The position numbers and the translations under genes are program-made. Positions 35,779 through 43,327 of a DNA stretch of 64,000 nt are shown here, piece by piece. Origin of the DNA: Kluyvera ascorbata_C (GTDB lineage Bacteria; Pseudomonadota; Gammaproteobacteria; Enterobacterales; Enterobacteriaceae); NCBI RefSeq assembly GCF_044197065.1, contig NZ_JBIQOI010000005.1, positions 1-64,000 of the forward strand, given 5' to 3'. Each line of letters begins with the position of its first letter. Within the stretch, counting starts at the first letter, position 1. The notes below the pieces were generated by a model that searched no databases, had not been told where the DNA came from, and saw only the letters and a list, made by a program, of their open reading frames with translations.

Positions 35779-37257
35779 TTACTCGAAGTCCGGCAGGAAG
35801 CGTTTCACGTCCACTTCTTTGAATTTAGAACGCTCAAAGTGGTGTTTCAGGTGGAACGGTACGGTGCAGTCAAAGATGGTTTTGCACGACATACCCTGCT
35901 GCAGAATGCTTGGGCTGTACTCCGGCACCTGAGACGGGTCCAGCGGATGGCAGCGCACGCCGGGGATGGTGATGGTATCCACGTCGCCCTGGTAGCGGGT
36001 CTGCATTGCCCACAGCACGTCATCGCTATCGAAGATATCCACGTCTTCATCCACCAGAATCACATGCTTCAGTTCCGGGAAGGCGGAGAACGCCAGCAGC
36101 GCCGCCTGACGTTGGCGACCTTCGTCCGCCGGAGAGAATTTTTTGAACTGCATGACCGCCAGCAGCTTACCGCCGCCCGCGGAGTGCGCGAAGACGTTCA
36201 ACAGTTTGCCCGGCATCGCGCGGCCAACCATATCCAGAATGCTCGCCTCAGTCGGGATACCCGCCATGTTGACGTGTTCCTCGCCTGGCCCTACGGTGGT
36301 GCGCCAGATTGGGTTATGGCGGTGGGTCACGGCTTTCACTTTAATCACCGGCAGCGCATCTTTGGATTCGCCGGTATAGCCAGGGAACTCCGGCATCGCA
36401 CGGCCGGTATTGGTGTTCTGGTCTTCACGAACGCGCACGTTTGGCAGCAGCTCACCTTCGATGATGATCTCTGCGTGGGCAATCGCTTTTTCGTTGATGG
36501 TCAGGCATTTCACCATTTCCACGGCTTGGCCGCGCAGAGAACCGGCGATGCTCAGTTCATCAAAACCGAGCGGAGTAGTCGGTGGCTCGAAGCAGGCGGC
36601 AATTTCAATCGCCGGGTCAACGCCAATACTGATAGAAATGGGCAGCGGCTGGCCAAGCTCTTCCGCCTTCATGCGGAAAGCATCAATGTGACGGCCTGGG
36701 GTCAGCCACATTGAGAGCTCATCGCGGCTCTGTACGCACAGGCGATGAATGGTGATATCAGATTCGTGGGTTTCCGGGTCGGAGGCGTAGCACAGCCCCA
36801 TAGTGATGTACGGGCCCGCATCTTCTTCGGTATTGGTTGGTGCTGGCAGCAGTTTGCGCAAGTCAAAATCGGCGTCGGTGGCCAGATGAACCACTTCCTG
36901 AGCGACGGCTTTCTCAGTGGTCAGAACCGGTGGAATCGGGCTTTGTACGGAGTCTTTCAGCAGGTGCCCCAGTTTTTCTGGCGGGCAATCGAGGAAGTGG
37001 CTGACGCGTTTGCGGGAACCGTTGATGCCGATAGCCACGCTGATGTCGTTAAAGCCTTTAATCTTGTTGAACATCATCACCGGGCCGTTTTTACGCGTTG
37101 GGCGCTGGCAGGTGCCGCCAGCGCCGACGTAACGGTATACGCCGGACAGCTCCGCATGCGGGTCCACTTCGGTATCGGTTTCAACGTATTCACCCGGCAG
37201 CGTTTTCAGCAACGCTAACGCAGAGCGCAGGTCGCGAACGGTTGTTGTATTTTTCAC
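35779..37257 (-). CDS. AroY/LpdC-type hydroxybenzoate decarboxylase (UbiD family)
   Basis: A 492-residue UbiD-family decarboxylase that uses prenylated FMN. It resembles AroY (protocatechuate decarboxylase of Klebsiella/Enterobacter) and LpdC (gallate decarboxylase) more than UbiD or the VdcC/EcdC group. Similar stretches are LPAPTNTEEDAGP, HRLCVQSRDELSM, RVREDQNTNTGRAMPEFPGY and the late VDEDVDIFDSDDVLWAM. The likely reaction is protocatechuate to catechol or gallate to pyrogallol; the substrate cannot be fixed by eye. The start is GTG at 37257 after AGGAAC, giving MKNTTTVRDLRSAL. It is first in a three-gene operon and divergent from a LysR gene. The small D subunit found in many such operons is absent. 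Confidence 0.85.
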   Translation of the reverse strand: MKNTTTVRDLRSALALLKTLPGEYVETDTEVDPHAELSGVYRYVGAGGTCQRPTRKNGPVMMFNKIKGFNDISVAIGINGSRKRVSHFLDCPPEKLGHLLKDSVQSPIPPVLTTEKAVAQEVVHLATDADFDLRKLLPAPTNTEEDAGPYITMGLCYASDPETHESDITIHRLCVQSRDELSMWLTPGRHIDAFRMKAEELGQPLPISISIGVDPAIEIAACFEPPTTPLGFDELSIAGSLRGQAVEMVKCLTINEKAIAHAEIIIEGELLPNVRVREDQNTNTGRAMPEFPGYTGESKDALPVIKVKAVTHRHNPIWRTTVGPGEEHVNMAGIPTEASILDMVGRAMPGKLLNVFAHSAGGGKLLAVMQFKKFSPADEGRQRQAALLAFSAFPELKHVILVDEDVDIFDSDDVLWAMQTRYQGDVDTITIPGVRCHPLDPSQVPEYSPSILQQGMSCKTIFDCTVPFHLKHHFERSKFKEVDVKRFLPDFE

Positions 37258-37426
37258 GGTTTGTTCCTGTTGATAATCGGAAAGAATGTCTGCGCTAACC
37301 CTATTCCTTACACAATTAAGGGGCAAATACCGTTTAGCTTGGTCAGGGAAGATCAAAAAGATGTGGCTACAACAACAAAGGCTTCGTGCGTAAACTATAG
37401 CAAAGCGGATAGGGAGCAGAGACGGC
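37258..37426. promoter_or_regulatory. divergent promoter region of decarboxylase operon and LysR gene
   Basis: A 169-bp gap between two divergent starts. The inverted repeat CCTTACACAATTAAGG at 37306-37321 has 5-bp arms and the dyad form seen in LysR-type operators. It is only a candidate. Confidence 0.4.
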
Positions 37427-38329
37427 ATGGATTTAAAACGATTACGGTATTTCTGTCGGGTGGTTGAGCAGGGCTCGATAAGTCAGGCAGCAAAGGTGCT
37501 GAACATGGCGCAGCCGCCGCTGAGTAAGCGGATCCAGGAGCTGGAAGACGAGCTCAAAACACCGCTGTTTTTGCGTCACGGGAACCGTATTGAGCCAACC
37601 GAAGCCGGGTTTTTCCTTTACCGTAAAGCCTGCGAAATTCTGCGCCAGGTGGAAGATACCGCGCGCGAAACGATGGAAATCGCCCAAAAAGACCGGCTGC
37701 AGTTCCGTTTTGGGATGAGCCATCTGTTCCAGTCTTACTTTAAGCCATTGCTGTTGGCGCTCTACCAGCGCTATCCAGAAATTGAAGTGAATATCTCGGT
37801 AACGGATTCCAGCCACCTGGAGATGCTGCTTAATGAAGGCGCTATCGACCTCGCTTTTATCCAGCGGCCTTATCGCAGCGAAGGGTTCGACTATGTGTCG
37901 TTCGATCCGGTGAAGCTGGTGGCGGTTATCAACAAAAAATGCCTGCCACAGCCGCCTGCTAACCCGTTTGATTACAACGCGCTGGGCGCACTGCCGCTGG
38001 TGTTGCTTCACCGCGCGAAAGATTCCGGCACCTACGAGATGCTTATCGATCTGTTCCGTAAAGCGGGCGTAAACCCAAAGGTGATTATGCACATCACTCA
38101 GCCGGGGGTGATTATCGACTGGCTGGAGTCGGGGCTTGCCGCCGCGACGTTGCTGCCATCGTCTGAGGTCTGCGCCGAAAAGCTTAAGGAGTGCTATGTC
38201 GTGGATGTCTTCCCTTCTCCGCAGATTTTCTACCCGGCAATGGTGAAAATACCGGCGGTAAACTGGTGCTCGCAGGTGATGGAGCTGGTGGCTGAAGGCT
38301 ACCCGTTTCCAGGCAACTCGCCGCGTTGA
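37427..38329 (+). CDS. LysR-family regulator of the decarboxylase operon
   Basis: A 300-residue LysR-type regulator. The N-terminal winged helix-turn-helix (about residues 1-60) has the pattern SISQAAKVLNMAQPPLSKRIQELE. The effector domain follows from about 90, with TDSSHLEMLLNEGAIDLAFI. It is transcribed divergently from the AroY-like operon, so control of that operon by an aromatic acid is the natural inference. The exact family member is not recognised. Confidence 0.85.
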   Translation: MDLKRLRYFCRVVEQGSISQAAKVLNMAQPPLSKRIQELEDELKTPLFLRHGNRIEPTEAGFFLYRKACEILRQVEDTARETMEIAQKDRLQFRFGMSHLFQSYFKPLLLALYQRYPEIEVNISVTDSSHLEMLLNEGAIDLAFIQRPYRSEGFDYVSFDPVKLVAVINKKCLPQPPANPFDYNALGALPLVLLHRAKDSGTYEMLIDLFRKAGVNPKVIMHITQPGVIIDWLESGLAAATLLPSSEVCAEKLKECYVVDVFPSPQIFYPAMVKIPAVNWCSQVMELVAEGYPFPGNSPR

Positions 38330-38396
38330 TGGTTTGGTATCCCGCGTGAGCCTGCTATCATAGTTCAACCGAACGTTTATGACCTGAGGATTCGTT

Positions 38397-39143
38397 TTGC
38401 GAGCAGGACGCCAAATCTCTTCCCCACTACGCCTGTTAATGTGCCTGATTATCGGACTTATGCTGTCTGGCTGTGCTGGAAATTCATCCAAATCAGAAGG
38501 CAGCTATAGCGGCTCGGTCTATACCGTGAAGCGGGGCGATACGCTTTCGCGCATCTCGCGGATGACGGGCACAAGCGTGGGGGAACTGGCGCGCCTTAAC
38601 GGCATCTCGCCGCCGTATAACATCAACGTCGGCCAGAAGCTGCGGGTGAATGGTTCGGCGAAATCCTCCGGCAGTAAGAAATCCAGCGCAACGCAAACCG
38701 CGAAGGTCACGCCGTCCTCCGCTGTTCCGCAGTCCTCATGGCCGCCAGTCGGTCAACGCTGCTGGCGCTGGCCAGCCACCGGCAAGGTGGTGATGCGTTA
38801 CTCCACATCGGAAGGCGGCAATAAGGGCATTGATATCGCGGGCAGCCGTGGTCAGCCGGTCTATGCGGCGGCGGCGGGGAAAGTGGTCTACGTGGGTAAC
38901 CAGCTGCGCGGCTACGGCAACCTGGTCATGATTAAGCATAATGAAGATTACATTACCGCCTATGCGCATAACGATAAGCTGATGGTGAATAACGGGCAAA
39001 ACGTGAAGATTGGCCAGCAGATTGCCACCATGGGCAACTCGGATGCGGACTCGGTAAGGCTGCACTTCCAGATTCGCTATCGCGCCACGGCCATCGACCC
39101 GCTGCGCTATTTGCCGCCACAGGGCAGCAAACCGAAGTGCTAA
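38397..39143 (+). CDS. actS: lipoprotein ActS (YgeR), LysM and degenerate LytM domains
   Basis: ActS is an outer-membrane lipoprotein that activates periplasmic amidases in E. coli. The 248-residue product (E. coli 251) has a lipobox LSGC with Cys26 after a hydrophobic segment. The LysM domain is at about 42-86 (YTVKRGDTLSRISRMTGTS). The M23/LytM-type domain is at about 135-235 (GIDIAGSRGQPVYAAAAGKVVYVG), and it appears degenerate, since the zinc-binding Hxx...HxH set is not seen complete. The start is TTG at 38397 after CTGAGGA, giving MRAGRQIS, close to the E. coli start. It lies next to glyU, as in E. coli. Confidence 0.9.
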   Translation: MRAGRQISSPLRLLMCLIIGLMLSGCAGNSSKSEGSYSGSVYTVKRGDTLSRISRMTGTSVGELARLNGISPPYNINVGQKLRVNGSAKSSGSKKSSATQTAKVTPSSAVPQSSWPPVGQRCWRWPATGKVVMRYSTSEGGNKGIDIAGSRGQPVYAAAAGKVVYVGNQLRGYGNLVMIKHNEDYITAYAHNDKLMVNNGQNVKIGQQIATMGNSDADSVRLHFQIRYRATAIDPLRYLPPQGSKPKC

Positions 39144-39178
39144 GCGGTTATTTTATCGTCACTTAGCGGCCTAAAGAC

Positions 39179-39206
39179 TTGCCAGGCGAGGCGTAACGTT
39201 TATAAT
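39179..39206 (+). promoter_or_regulatory. glyU promoter
   Basis: TTGCCA (39179-39184) and a perfect TATAAT (39201-39206) with 16-bp spacing, about 18 bases before the mature tRNA. Confidence 0.75.
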
Positions 39207-39223
39207 GCTCCTCGCACACCTTA

Positions 39224-39297
39224 GCGGGCGTAGTTCAATGGTAGAACGAGAGCTTCCCAAGCTCTATACGAGGGTTCGATTCCCTTCGCCCGCTCCA
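39224..39297 (+). tRNA. glyU: tRNA-Gly (anticodon CCC)
   Basis: A 74-nt tRNA with encoded CCA. The acceptor stem is GCGGGCG / CGCCCGC, the D stem GTTC / GAAC, and the anticodon stem AGAGC / GCTCT with loop TTCCCAA. The anticodon is CCC at 39256-39258. The T arm is GAGGG-TTCGATT-CCCTT. Position beside actS and the CCC anticodon identify glyU. In E. coli this tRNA borders the ETT2 island, so it is a known insertion point. Confidence 0.97.
39280..39297 (+). repeat. tRNA-side copy of the att-like repeat
   Basis: TTCCCTTCGCCCGCTCCA, the 3' end of glyU. A copy with 16 of 18 identical bases lies at 40602-40619. Such repeats mark integrase-mediated insertion at tRNA genes. Confidence 0.65.
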
Positions 39298-39648
39298 AAA
39301 TCTCATTCCTCAAAATTTTCTAATTCTTACGTGATGGCGTAAGGCGTCCATGTCGCCATAGTGACTATTGCTACAGTCTTGCCCAAGGTGAGCTAAATGA
39401 TCACATGTTTTTCCGGCAAATTATGAATTACAAAGTGTCTCGTTTTTAGTACTGGTTAATTCGTTCTCCAGCACTTTGTCACCGGAAATTGCGTGTTGTG
39501 CCCAAGCTGAATTAAAAACAGTTTCTGTGTCGCAATCAGCAAAGCTATCATCGGGGTTAGCGTATGTATTCGTTTTGATGAGTAGCCCGGTAAGGCCGTT
39601 TTGTAGCCTTGTTTCAGTGGCGTTTCACTTCAGCAAAGGAGAGCGAAT
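39298..39648. other. 351-bp spacer between glyU and the mini-island gene
   Basis: AT-rich with no convincing gene. Two inverted repeats are visible: ATGGCG...CGCCAT at 39333-39358 and ACAAAGTG...CACTTTGT at 39430-39479. The promoter of the following gene should lie here but no good -35/-10 pair stands out. Confidence 0.5.
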
Positions 39649-40521
39649 TTGAAAAATAATCATTTAATATCAGATGGTTTACTAACCTCACTGAGCGTTC
39701 TTGAATTACTGACGCTCCATTCCGGAATTTTAACTGAATTGCGTTCAAGAGGTGTTATACGAACCAAAAATAATCCTGTAGGTGACTATGCTGAATGGTT
39801 GGTTTCTAAAGCGCTAGGTATGACTCTTCTGAGCAATTCGTCGGCGGGCGCTGATGCCATCGATACTGATGGTATGAAAGTGCAGATCAAAGCGAGGATA
39901 GTTACACCAGATAATCCTTCCCGCCAGCTTAGTGCCTTACGTAACTATGATTCTGCCGACTTTGATTATTTAATCGCGGTTATTTTCGATGAAACTTACA
40001 ACGTTCTTGATGGTTACAAAATTCCACATGAAGTCATACGGGGTTATACGCGGCATAATGATCACGTTAACGCACGAATCATTAACCTCAAGGGCGCGAT
40101 TCTTGCTGATCCTCAGGTCACTTCCATCAAAGAAAGCTTGACTGTCTGCAACCCAGTTTCAATAAACGGAGTATCTATCCAAACCGCTCAGTTTGAAGCT
40201 GTGGGGAAAGCTTTGGAGCAGCAAGAGAGGATAACAGGCCACGCTGCGCTGGTTGAGCACCTCAATGCTATCGGAATGGCGTGTTTCGTAAACCACTACC
40301 ATCATTTTGCCGATTCAAATTTATCAAGCGCTGACATCATTGAGCAAATGCACTTATACGAGGGATATACAGAGAAGAGCTGTCGGACCCGTCTCAGTAA
40401 AGCGCGAAAAGTGATCAGGGATGGTTTAAGTATTGAAGCGCTCACGTTGATCGCTGACTCAGGGCGAATACAAGATGCTGTCAAAAAAAACGCACTTAAA
40501 CTTATCAGCGATCTCAAGTAA
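39649..40521 (+). CDS. DUF6998-like protein with PD-(D/E)XK nuclease features
   Basis: A 290-residue protein not found in this place in E. coli. The N-terminal half (about 40-135) resembles the DUF6998 family: GDYAEWLVSKALG (45-57), then GADAIDTDGMKVQIKAR (67-83). Glu49, Asp69 or Asp72, and Gln79-Ile-Lys81 fit the E-D-(E/Q)xK pattern of PD-(D/E)XK nucleases. The C-terminal half (about 175-290) is helical with the basic stretch KSCRTRLSKARKVIRDG and is not recognised. The start is TTG at 39649, 5 bases after AAAGGAGAG; no ATG fits. AT-richer codon use and the flanking att-like repeats point to transfer. A DNA-processing or defence role is plausible, but nothing shows it directly. Confidence 0.65.
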   Translation: MKNNHLISDGLLTSLSVLELLTLHSGILTELRSRGVIRTKNNPVGDYAEWLVSKALGMTLLSNSSAGADAIDTDGMKVQIKARIVTPDNPSRQLSALRNYDSADFDYLIAVIFDETYNVLDGYKIPHEVIRGYTRHNDHVNARIINLKGAILADPQVTSIKESLTVCNPVSINGVSIQTAQFEAVGKALEQQERITGHAALVEHLNAIGMACFVNHYHHFADSNLSSADIIEQMHLYEGYTEKSCRTRLSKARKVIRDGLSIEALTLIADSGRIQDAVKKNALKLISDLK

Positions 40522-40934
40522 TACGTGTTGTTGTTTTTCTTACATCATAAATATTTTTTAATAAAATCATGTTGTTATTAGGTTTTAAGGGGTGAAGTGA
40601 TTTCCCTTCGCTCACTCCATGTTTATATTTTCTCTGTTATTATTGTCTAAGAGCTTATCCTGAATACTGGTTTACCCAACGTCCTTACGCCACAGGTGTA
40701 ACCCAATATTAACTCGCTGTTTCTGTGAAATTCCTCGATCCTCCTCCTGATGATAAACCCGCAGTCACCATGCACGATTTTTAAGGTTTACCACCTTTTT
40801 CAGTCAAATTACACGTTTTATGAGGTTTTATCATTAATGATTTGCATGATTTTTCTTGTTTGTGCATGATTTTGCATGTTAGGTTGTCTGCCATCACTCA
40901 CTATTAAAAACAACAACCCATCTGGAGCACTGAC
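40522..40934. other. 413-bp intergenic region with att-like site and TGCAYGATTTT repeats
   Basis: No gene seen. It contains the second att-like repeat (40602-40619) and three direct repeats of TGCAYGATTTT: 40771-40781, 40843-40853 and 40863-40873. The last two are 20 bp apart, about two helical turns, and all lie upstream of the DUF4406 gene. Confidence 0.6.
40602..40619 (+). repeat. degenerate att-like copy of glyU 3' end
   Basis: TTCCCTTCGCTCACTCCA matches the glyU 3' end (39280-39297) at 16 of 18 bases, in the same orientation, 1322 bp away. It encloses the DUF6998-like gene. No integrase is present between the copies. Confidence 0.65.
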
Positions 40935-41300
40935 ATGAAAAGTATGATCGTACTGATCGCCGGCCCCGTTCGTAGTGGAACCAACGGTGATGAACGGCTG
41001 ATGCATGAAAACCTGGCGAGAATGGAAAAAGCGGCGCTGGCGGTGTATCAGAAAGGGCATATCCCGGTGATTGGGGAGTGGCTGGCCTTCCCACTGGCGA
41101 CGGCTGCGGGTTCGCAAAAAGTCGGTGACCCCATCAGCGAAGCGTATCTCTACCCGGTAGCCCATCGACTGCTGACGCGATGCGATGCGGTATTACGTCT
41201 GGAGGGCGAGTCGAAGGGGGCTGATAATGATGTTCGCATTGCTAATGAACTGGGGCTCGCGGTTTATCAACGCCTGGATGACATGCCAATAATCGCCTGA
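40935..41300 (+). CDS. DUF4406 protein, nucleoside deoxyribosyltransferase-like
   Basis: A 121-residue protein of the DUF4406 type, related to nucleoside 2-deoxyribosyltransferases. The N-terminal strand-loop is VLIAGPVRSGTNGDE (about 6-20) and the C-terminal CDAVLRLEGESKGADNDVRIA (about 83-103) supplies the family's second conserved block. Enzyme activity is not shown for close relatives I know of. GGAGCACTGAC precedes the ATG. It stands alone with a terminator behind it and repeats in front. Confidence 0.75.
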   Translation: MKSMIVLIAGPVRSGTNGDERLMHENLARMEKAALAVYQKGHIPVIGEWLAFPLATAAGSQKVGDPISEAYLYPVAHRLLTRCDAVLRLEGESKGADNDVRIANELGLAVYQRLDDMPIIA

Positions 41301-41305
41301 TGAAA

Positions 41306-41336
41306 AAAGCGCTCGGTGTCATATCGCGAGCGCTTT
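41306..41336 (+). terminator. terminator after the DUF4406 gene
   Basis: AAAGCGCTCG...CGAGCGCTTT, a perfect 10-bp stem with an 11-base loop, 5 bases after the stop; the T-run is short. Confidence 0.75.
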
Positions 41337-41380
41337 AGCCAGATTCAGCTGCTTTCTGTATGGATACCCATGCCTGAACA

Positions 41381-41503
41381 TCAGGCGTTGCAACCGGCCA
41401 TCACGCCACCGTCAACTTTTCAGTACTAATTTTGCGGTTTCAAAGCCCATACCGTTCGTACCGCCAACCACTAACAACTTTTTCCGGTAAACAATGCGCT
41501 CAT
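41381..41503 (-). pseudogene. remnant of an SDR oxidoreductase gene
   Basis: On the minus strand, ATG at 41503 starts MSALFTGK. One base appears missing in the A-run at about 41483-41487; after it the other frame reads KLLVVGGTNGMGFETAKLVLK, a classic SDR NAD(P)-binding start with GGTNGMG. The sequence then jumps directly to VDGGVMAGCNA and a TGA at 41381, a typical SDR C-terminus. So the middle (roughly 200 codons in a usual SDR) is deleted and the ends are out of frame. It is a relic of about 120 bp. Confidence 0.75.
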
Positions 41504-42034
41504 TGCGGACCTCATCTGTCGTGTACGTTTCAACGGCTTCGTGTCGTTTGCGATGGGTGATGGCAGTGAGTACCCGGGGAGACGAACCAGAAGATTTAGC
41601 TAAGCGATAAAGAAAAACTATCTCGTGATACGCGAATGATGGTGTCTGGTGGGGTAAGGGCGACGTAAGATATTACCTGATAGGGAATACTGTCTTAGTG
41701 GCTATGAGTAAAGAGGGAAAAATTAGCTACTAAAAATGGTTGTTTTTATATTTCAAATCATTAATGGGCAGGCTTGATTTCTGCTTTTTCTCTAGGCTAA
41801 TTCTTTATGATCATATTATTCGGCATTGTAATTATTAATGGTAAATAAGTAACCGTCGAAACTAAATTTATTTAAGCAATTGATTTGTATTGATAAATAT
41901 CATTTATAAAGATATGTAAGTTTAGTGTAAATTAACCTTTTGTGTGATCTGGAGCGTTATTTTCGATAAGTCAATCGTGCATTTCTTGAACTCTATCACG
42001 TCTCTTAACCCCACGTGTTCATGAAATAAATCTT
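41504..42034. other. 531-bp AT-rich spacer before the first KdgM porin gene
   Basis: No gene is convincing here on either strand. The AT content rises strongly from about 41700. It leads into the CRP/KdgR control region of the porin gene. Confidence 0.5.
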
Positions 42035-42110
42035 TACGATCTCGATCACTAAAATATCTTTCTTAAAAAAATAAAATGCAATTCCATAAAAATGAAACAT
42101 AATTCCAATT
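42035..42110 (+). promoter_or_regulatory. CRP-like and KdgR-like sites upstream of the first KdgM porin
   Basis: TACGATCTCGATCACT at 42035-42050 matches the CRP core at 12 of 16 positions. AATGAAACATAATTCCAATT at 42091-42110 resembles the KdgR operator (AATGAAAC-N-TTTCATT type) and ends just before the GAGG ribosome site. The same pair, in the same order and spacing, precedes the second porin at 57037. Confidence 0.65.
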
Positions 42111-42122
42111 GAGGGTTATTGC

Positions 42123-42818
42123 ATGTTTAAGAAATCTATGGTCATGATTGCTTTATGTGGCGCATCCTTCGCAGCATCCGCAGTGACAGTCGATCTCCGT
42201 CATGAATTTATTGATGGTGGCAAGACAGATAAAACTAACGCAGACCGTGTTTCAGTTTCTCACCGCTTCGCGAATGGGTTTGGCTTCTCGGTAGAAGCCA
42301 AATGGAAATCAGGTGGGGATAATACCGATCAACCGTTCTCCGACTTTATCGGTAATGGTCATGAAGAATCGATTAGCTACCAATATAAGTTCAATAAAAA
42401 CTTCTCTATTCAGCCTGGCTTTAATATCGAAAGTAATGACAGCCGTTCTATTTATAAGCCGAATCTGCGCGTACAATACAGCTTCGACAGCGGCTTCTAC
42501 GTCGCTGCACGTTACCGCTATGACTACACCCGCTACCCGTCAAATGCTAACAAAGACGATGATAAGGTGAACCGTGGCGACGCATGGGCCGGTTATGTGT
42601 TCGGTGACTGGCGTACCGAGCTGAACTACGTTTATGCACGTAGCACAGAAGGTAATGCACGTAACAATAACAAACCGTACTCCCAGGAATATAACGTCAA
42701 AGTGGCGTACAAAATCGATAAAAATTGGGCGCCATATGGCGAAGTGGGCAACGTGGGCGTAAACGACCGTGATGACCGCCAGACTCGTTTCCGTGTCGGT
42801 GTGGCATACTCTTTCTAA
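42123..42818 (+). CDS. KdgM-family oligogalacturonate-specific porin (copy 1)
   Basis: A 231-residue outer-membrane beta-barrel of the KdgM/NanC family, small monomeric porins for acidic oligosaccharides. The first 20 residues are a Sec signal peptide ending SFAASA, giving a mature start VTVDLRHEF. The barrel shows alternating strands, NGHEES, FYVAARYRYDYTR, WRTELNYVYARST, and the outer-membrane terminal signature RVGVAYSF ending in Phe. A second, clearly related porin is at 57037-57753. Oligogalacturonides are the likely substrate given the KdgR-like site and the ogl/kdu genes nearby; other acidic oligosaccharides are possible. Confidence 0.88.
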   Translation: MFKKSMVMIALCGASFAASAVTVDLRHEFIDGGKTDKTNADRVSVSHRFANGFGFSVEAKWKSGGDNTDQPFSDFIGNGHEESISYQYKFNKNFSIQPGFNIESNDSRSIYKPNLRVQYSFDSGFYVAARYRYDYTRYPSNANKDDDKVNRGDAWAGYVFGDWRTELNYVYARSTEGNARNNNKPYSQEYNVKVAYKIDKNWAPYGEVGNVGVNDRDDRQTRFRVGVAYSF

Positions 42819-42837
42819 TATATCCCGCTTTAGCGAT

Positions 42838-42862
42838 AGCCCCGGCATAATTGTCGGGGCTG
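42838..42862 (+). terminator. terminator after first KdgM porin
   Basis: AGCCCCGGC-ATAATT-GTCGGGGCT stem, 19 bases after the stop; followed by a weak T-run (GCACCCTTT). Confidence 0.7.
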
Positions 42863-43082
42863 CACCCTTTACTTTTCCATGTTGGCAGATATGAAAATAC
42901 GTATTCTCTATTATTTTACTGCCACTACCGCTATTTTTAATTCTGTGACATCGTATTAATACCCGTAATCCTCCACGTATAAAACCTTTCTCGCTGTGGT
43001 TTTTCGCGATAGGTGATGATTCTTCCCCCTAGACAGGTCTATGCTTAGTCTCGAACCTATATAAAAAAATAGAGGCAATGTC

Positions 43083-43316
43083 ATGGATAAGGAACTACTG
43101 GACGCAGGTTATCGTGTCTATACCGGGGAGAAGATTGACGTCTACTTCAATACGGCGATTTGCCAGCACTCAGGGAACTGCGTGCGCGGAAGCAGCAAGC
43201 TGTTCAACCTGAAGCGCAAACCGTGGATCATCCCGGATGAAGTCGACGCGCAAACGGTAGTACGCGTTATCGACACCTGCCCAAGTGGGGCGCTGAAATA
43301 CCGTCATCATGATTAA
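43083..43316 (+). CDS. yjdI: YjdI-type (4Fe-4S) mono-cluster protein
   Basis: A 77-residue protein closely resembling E. coli YjdI (76). It belongs to the mono-cluster Fe-S ferredoxin-like family. Cysteines are in NTAICQHSGNCVRG (two) and DTCPSGALKY (one). Function is unknown. It pairs with yjdJ 11 bp downstream, as in E. coli. There the pair lies at a different map position (near 93 min), so it has moved here. Confidence 0.88.
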   Translation: MDKELLDAGYRVYTGEKIDVYFNTAICQHSGNCVRGSSKLFNLKRKPWIIPDEVDAQTVVRVIDTCPSGALKYRHHD

Positions 43317-43327
43317 GTGAGAGAAAC

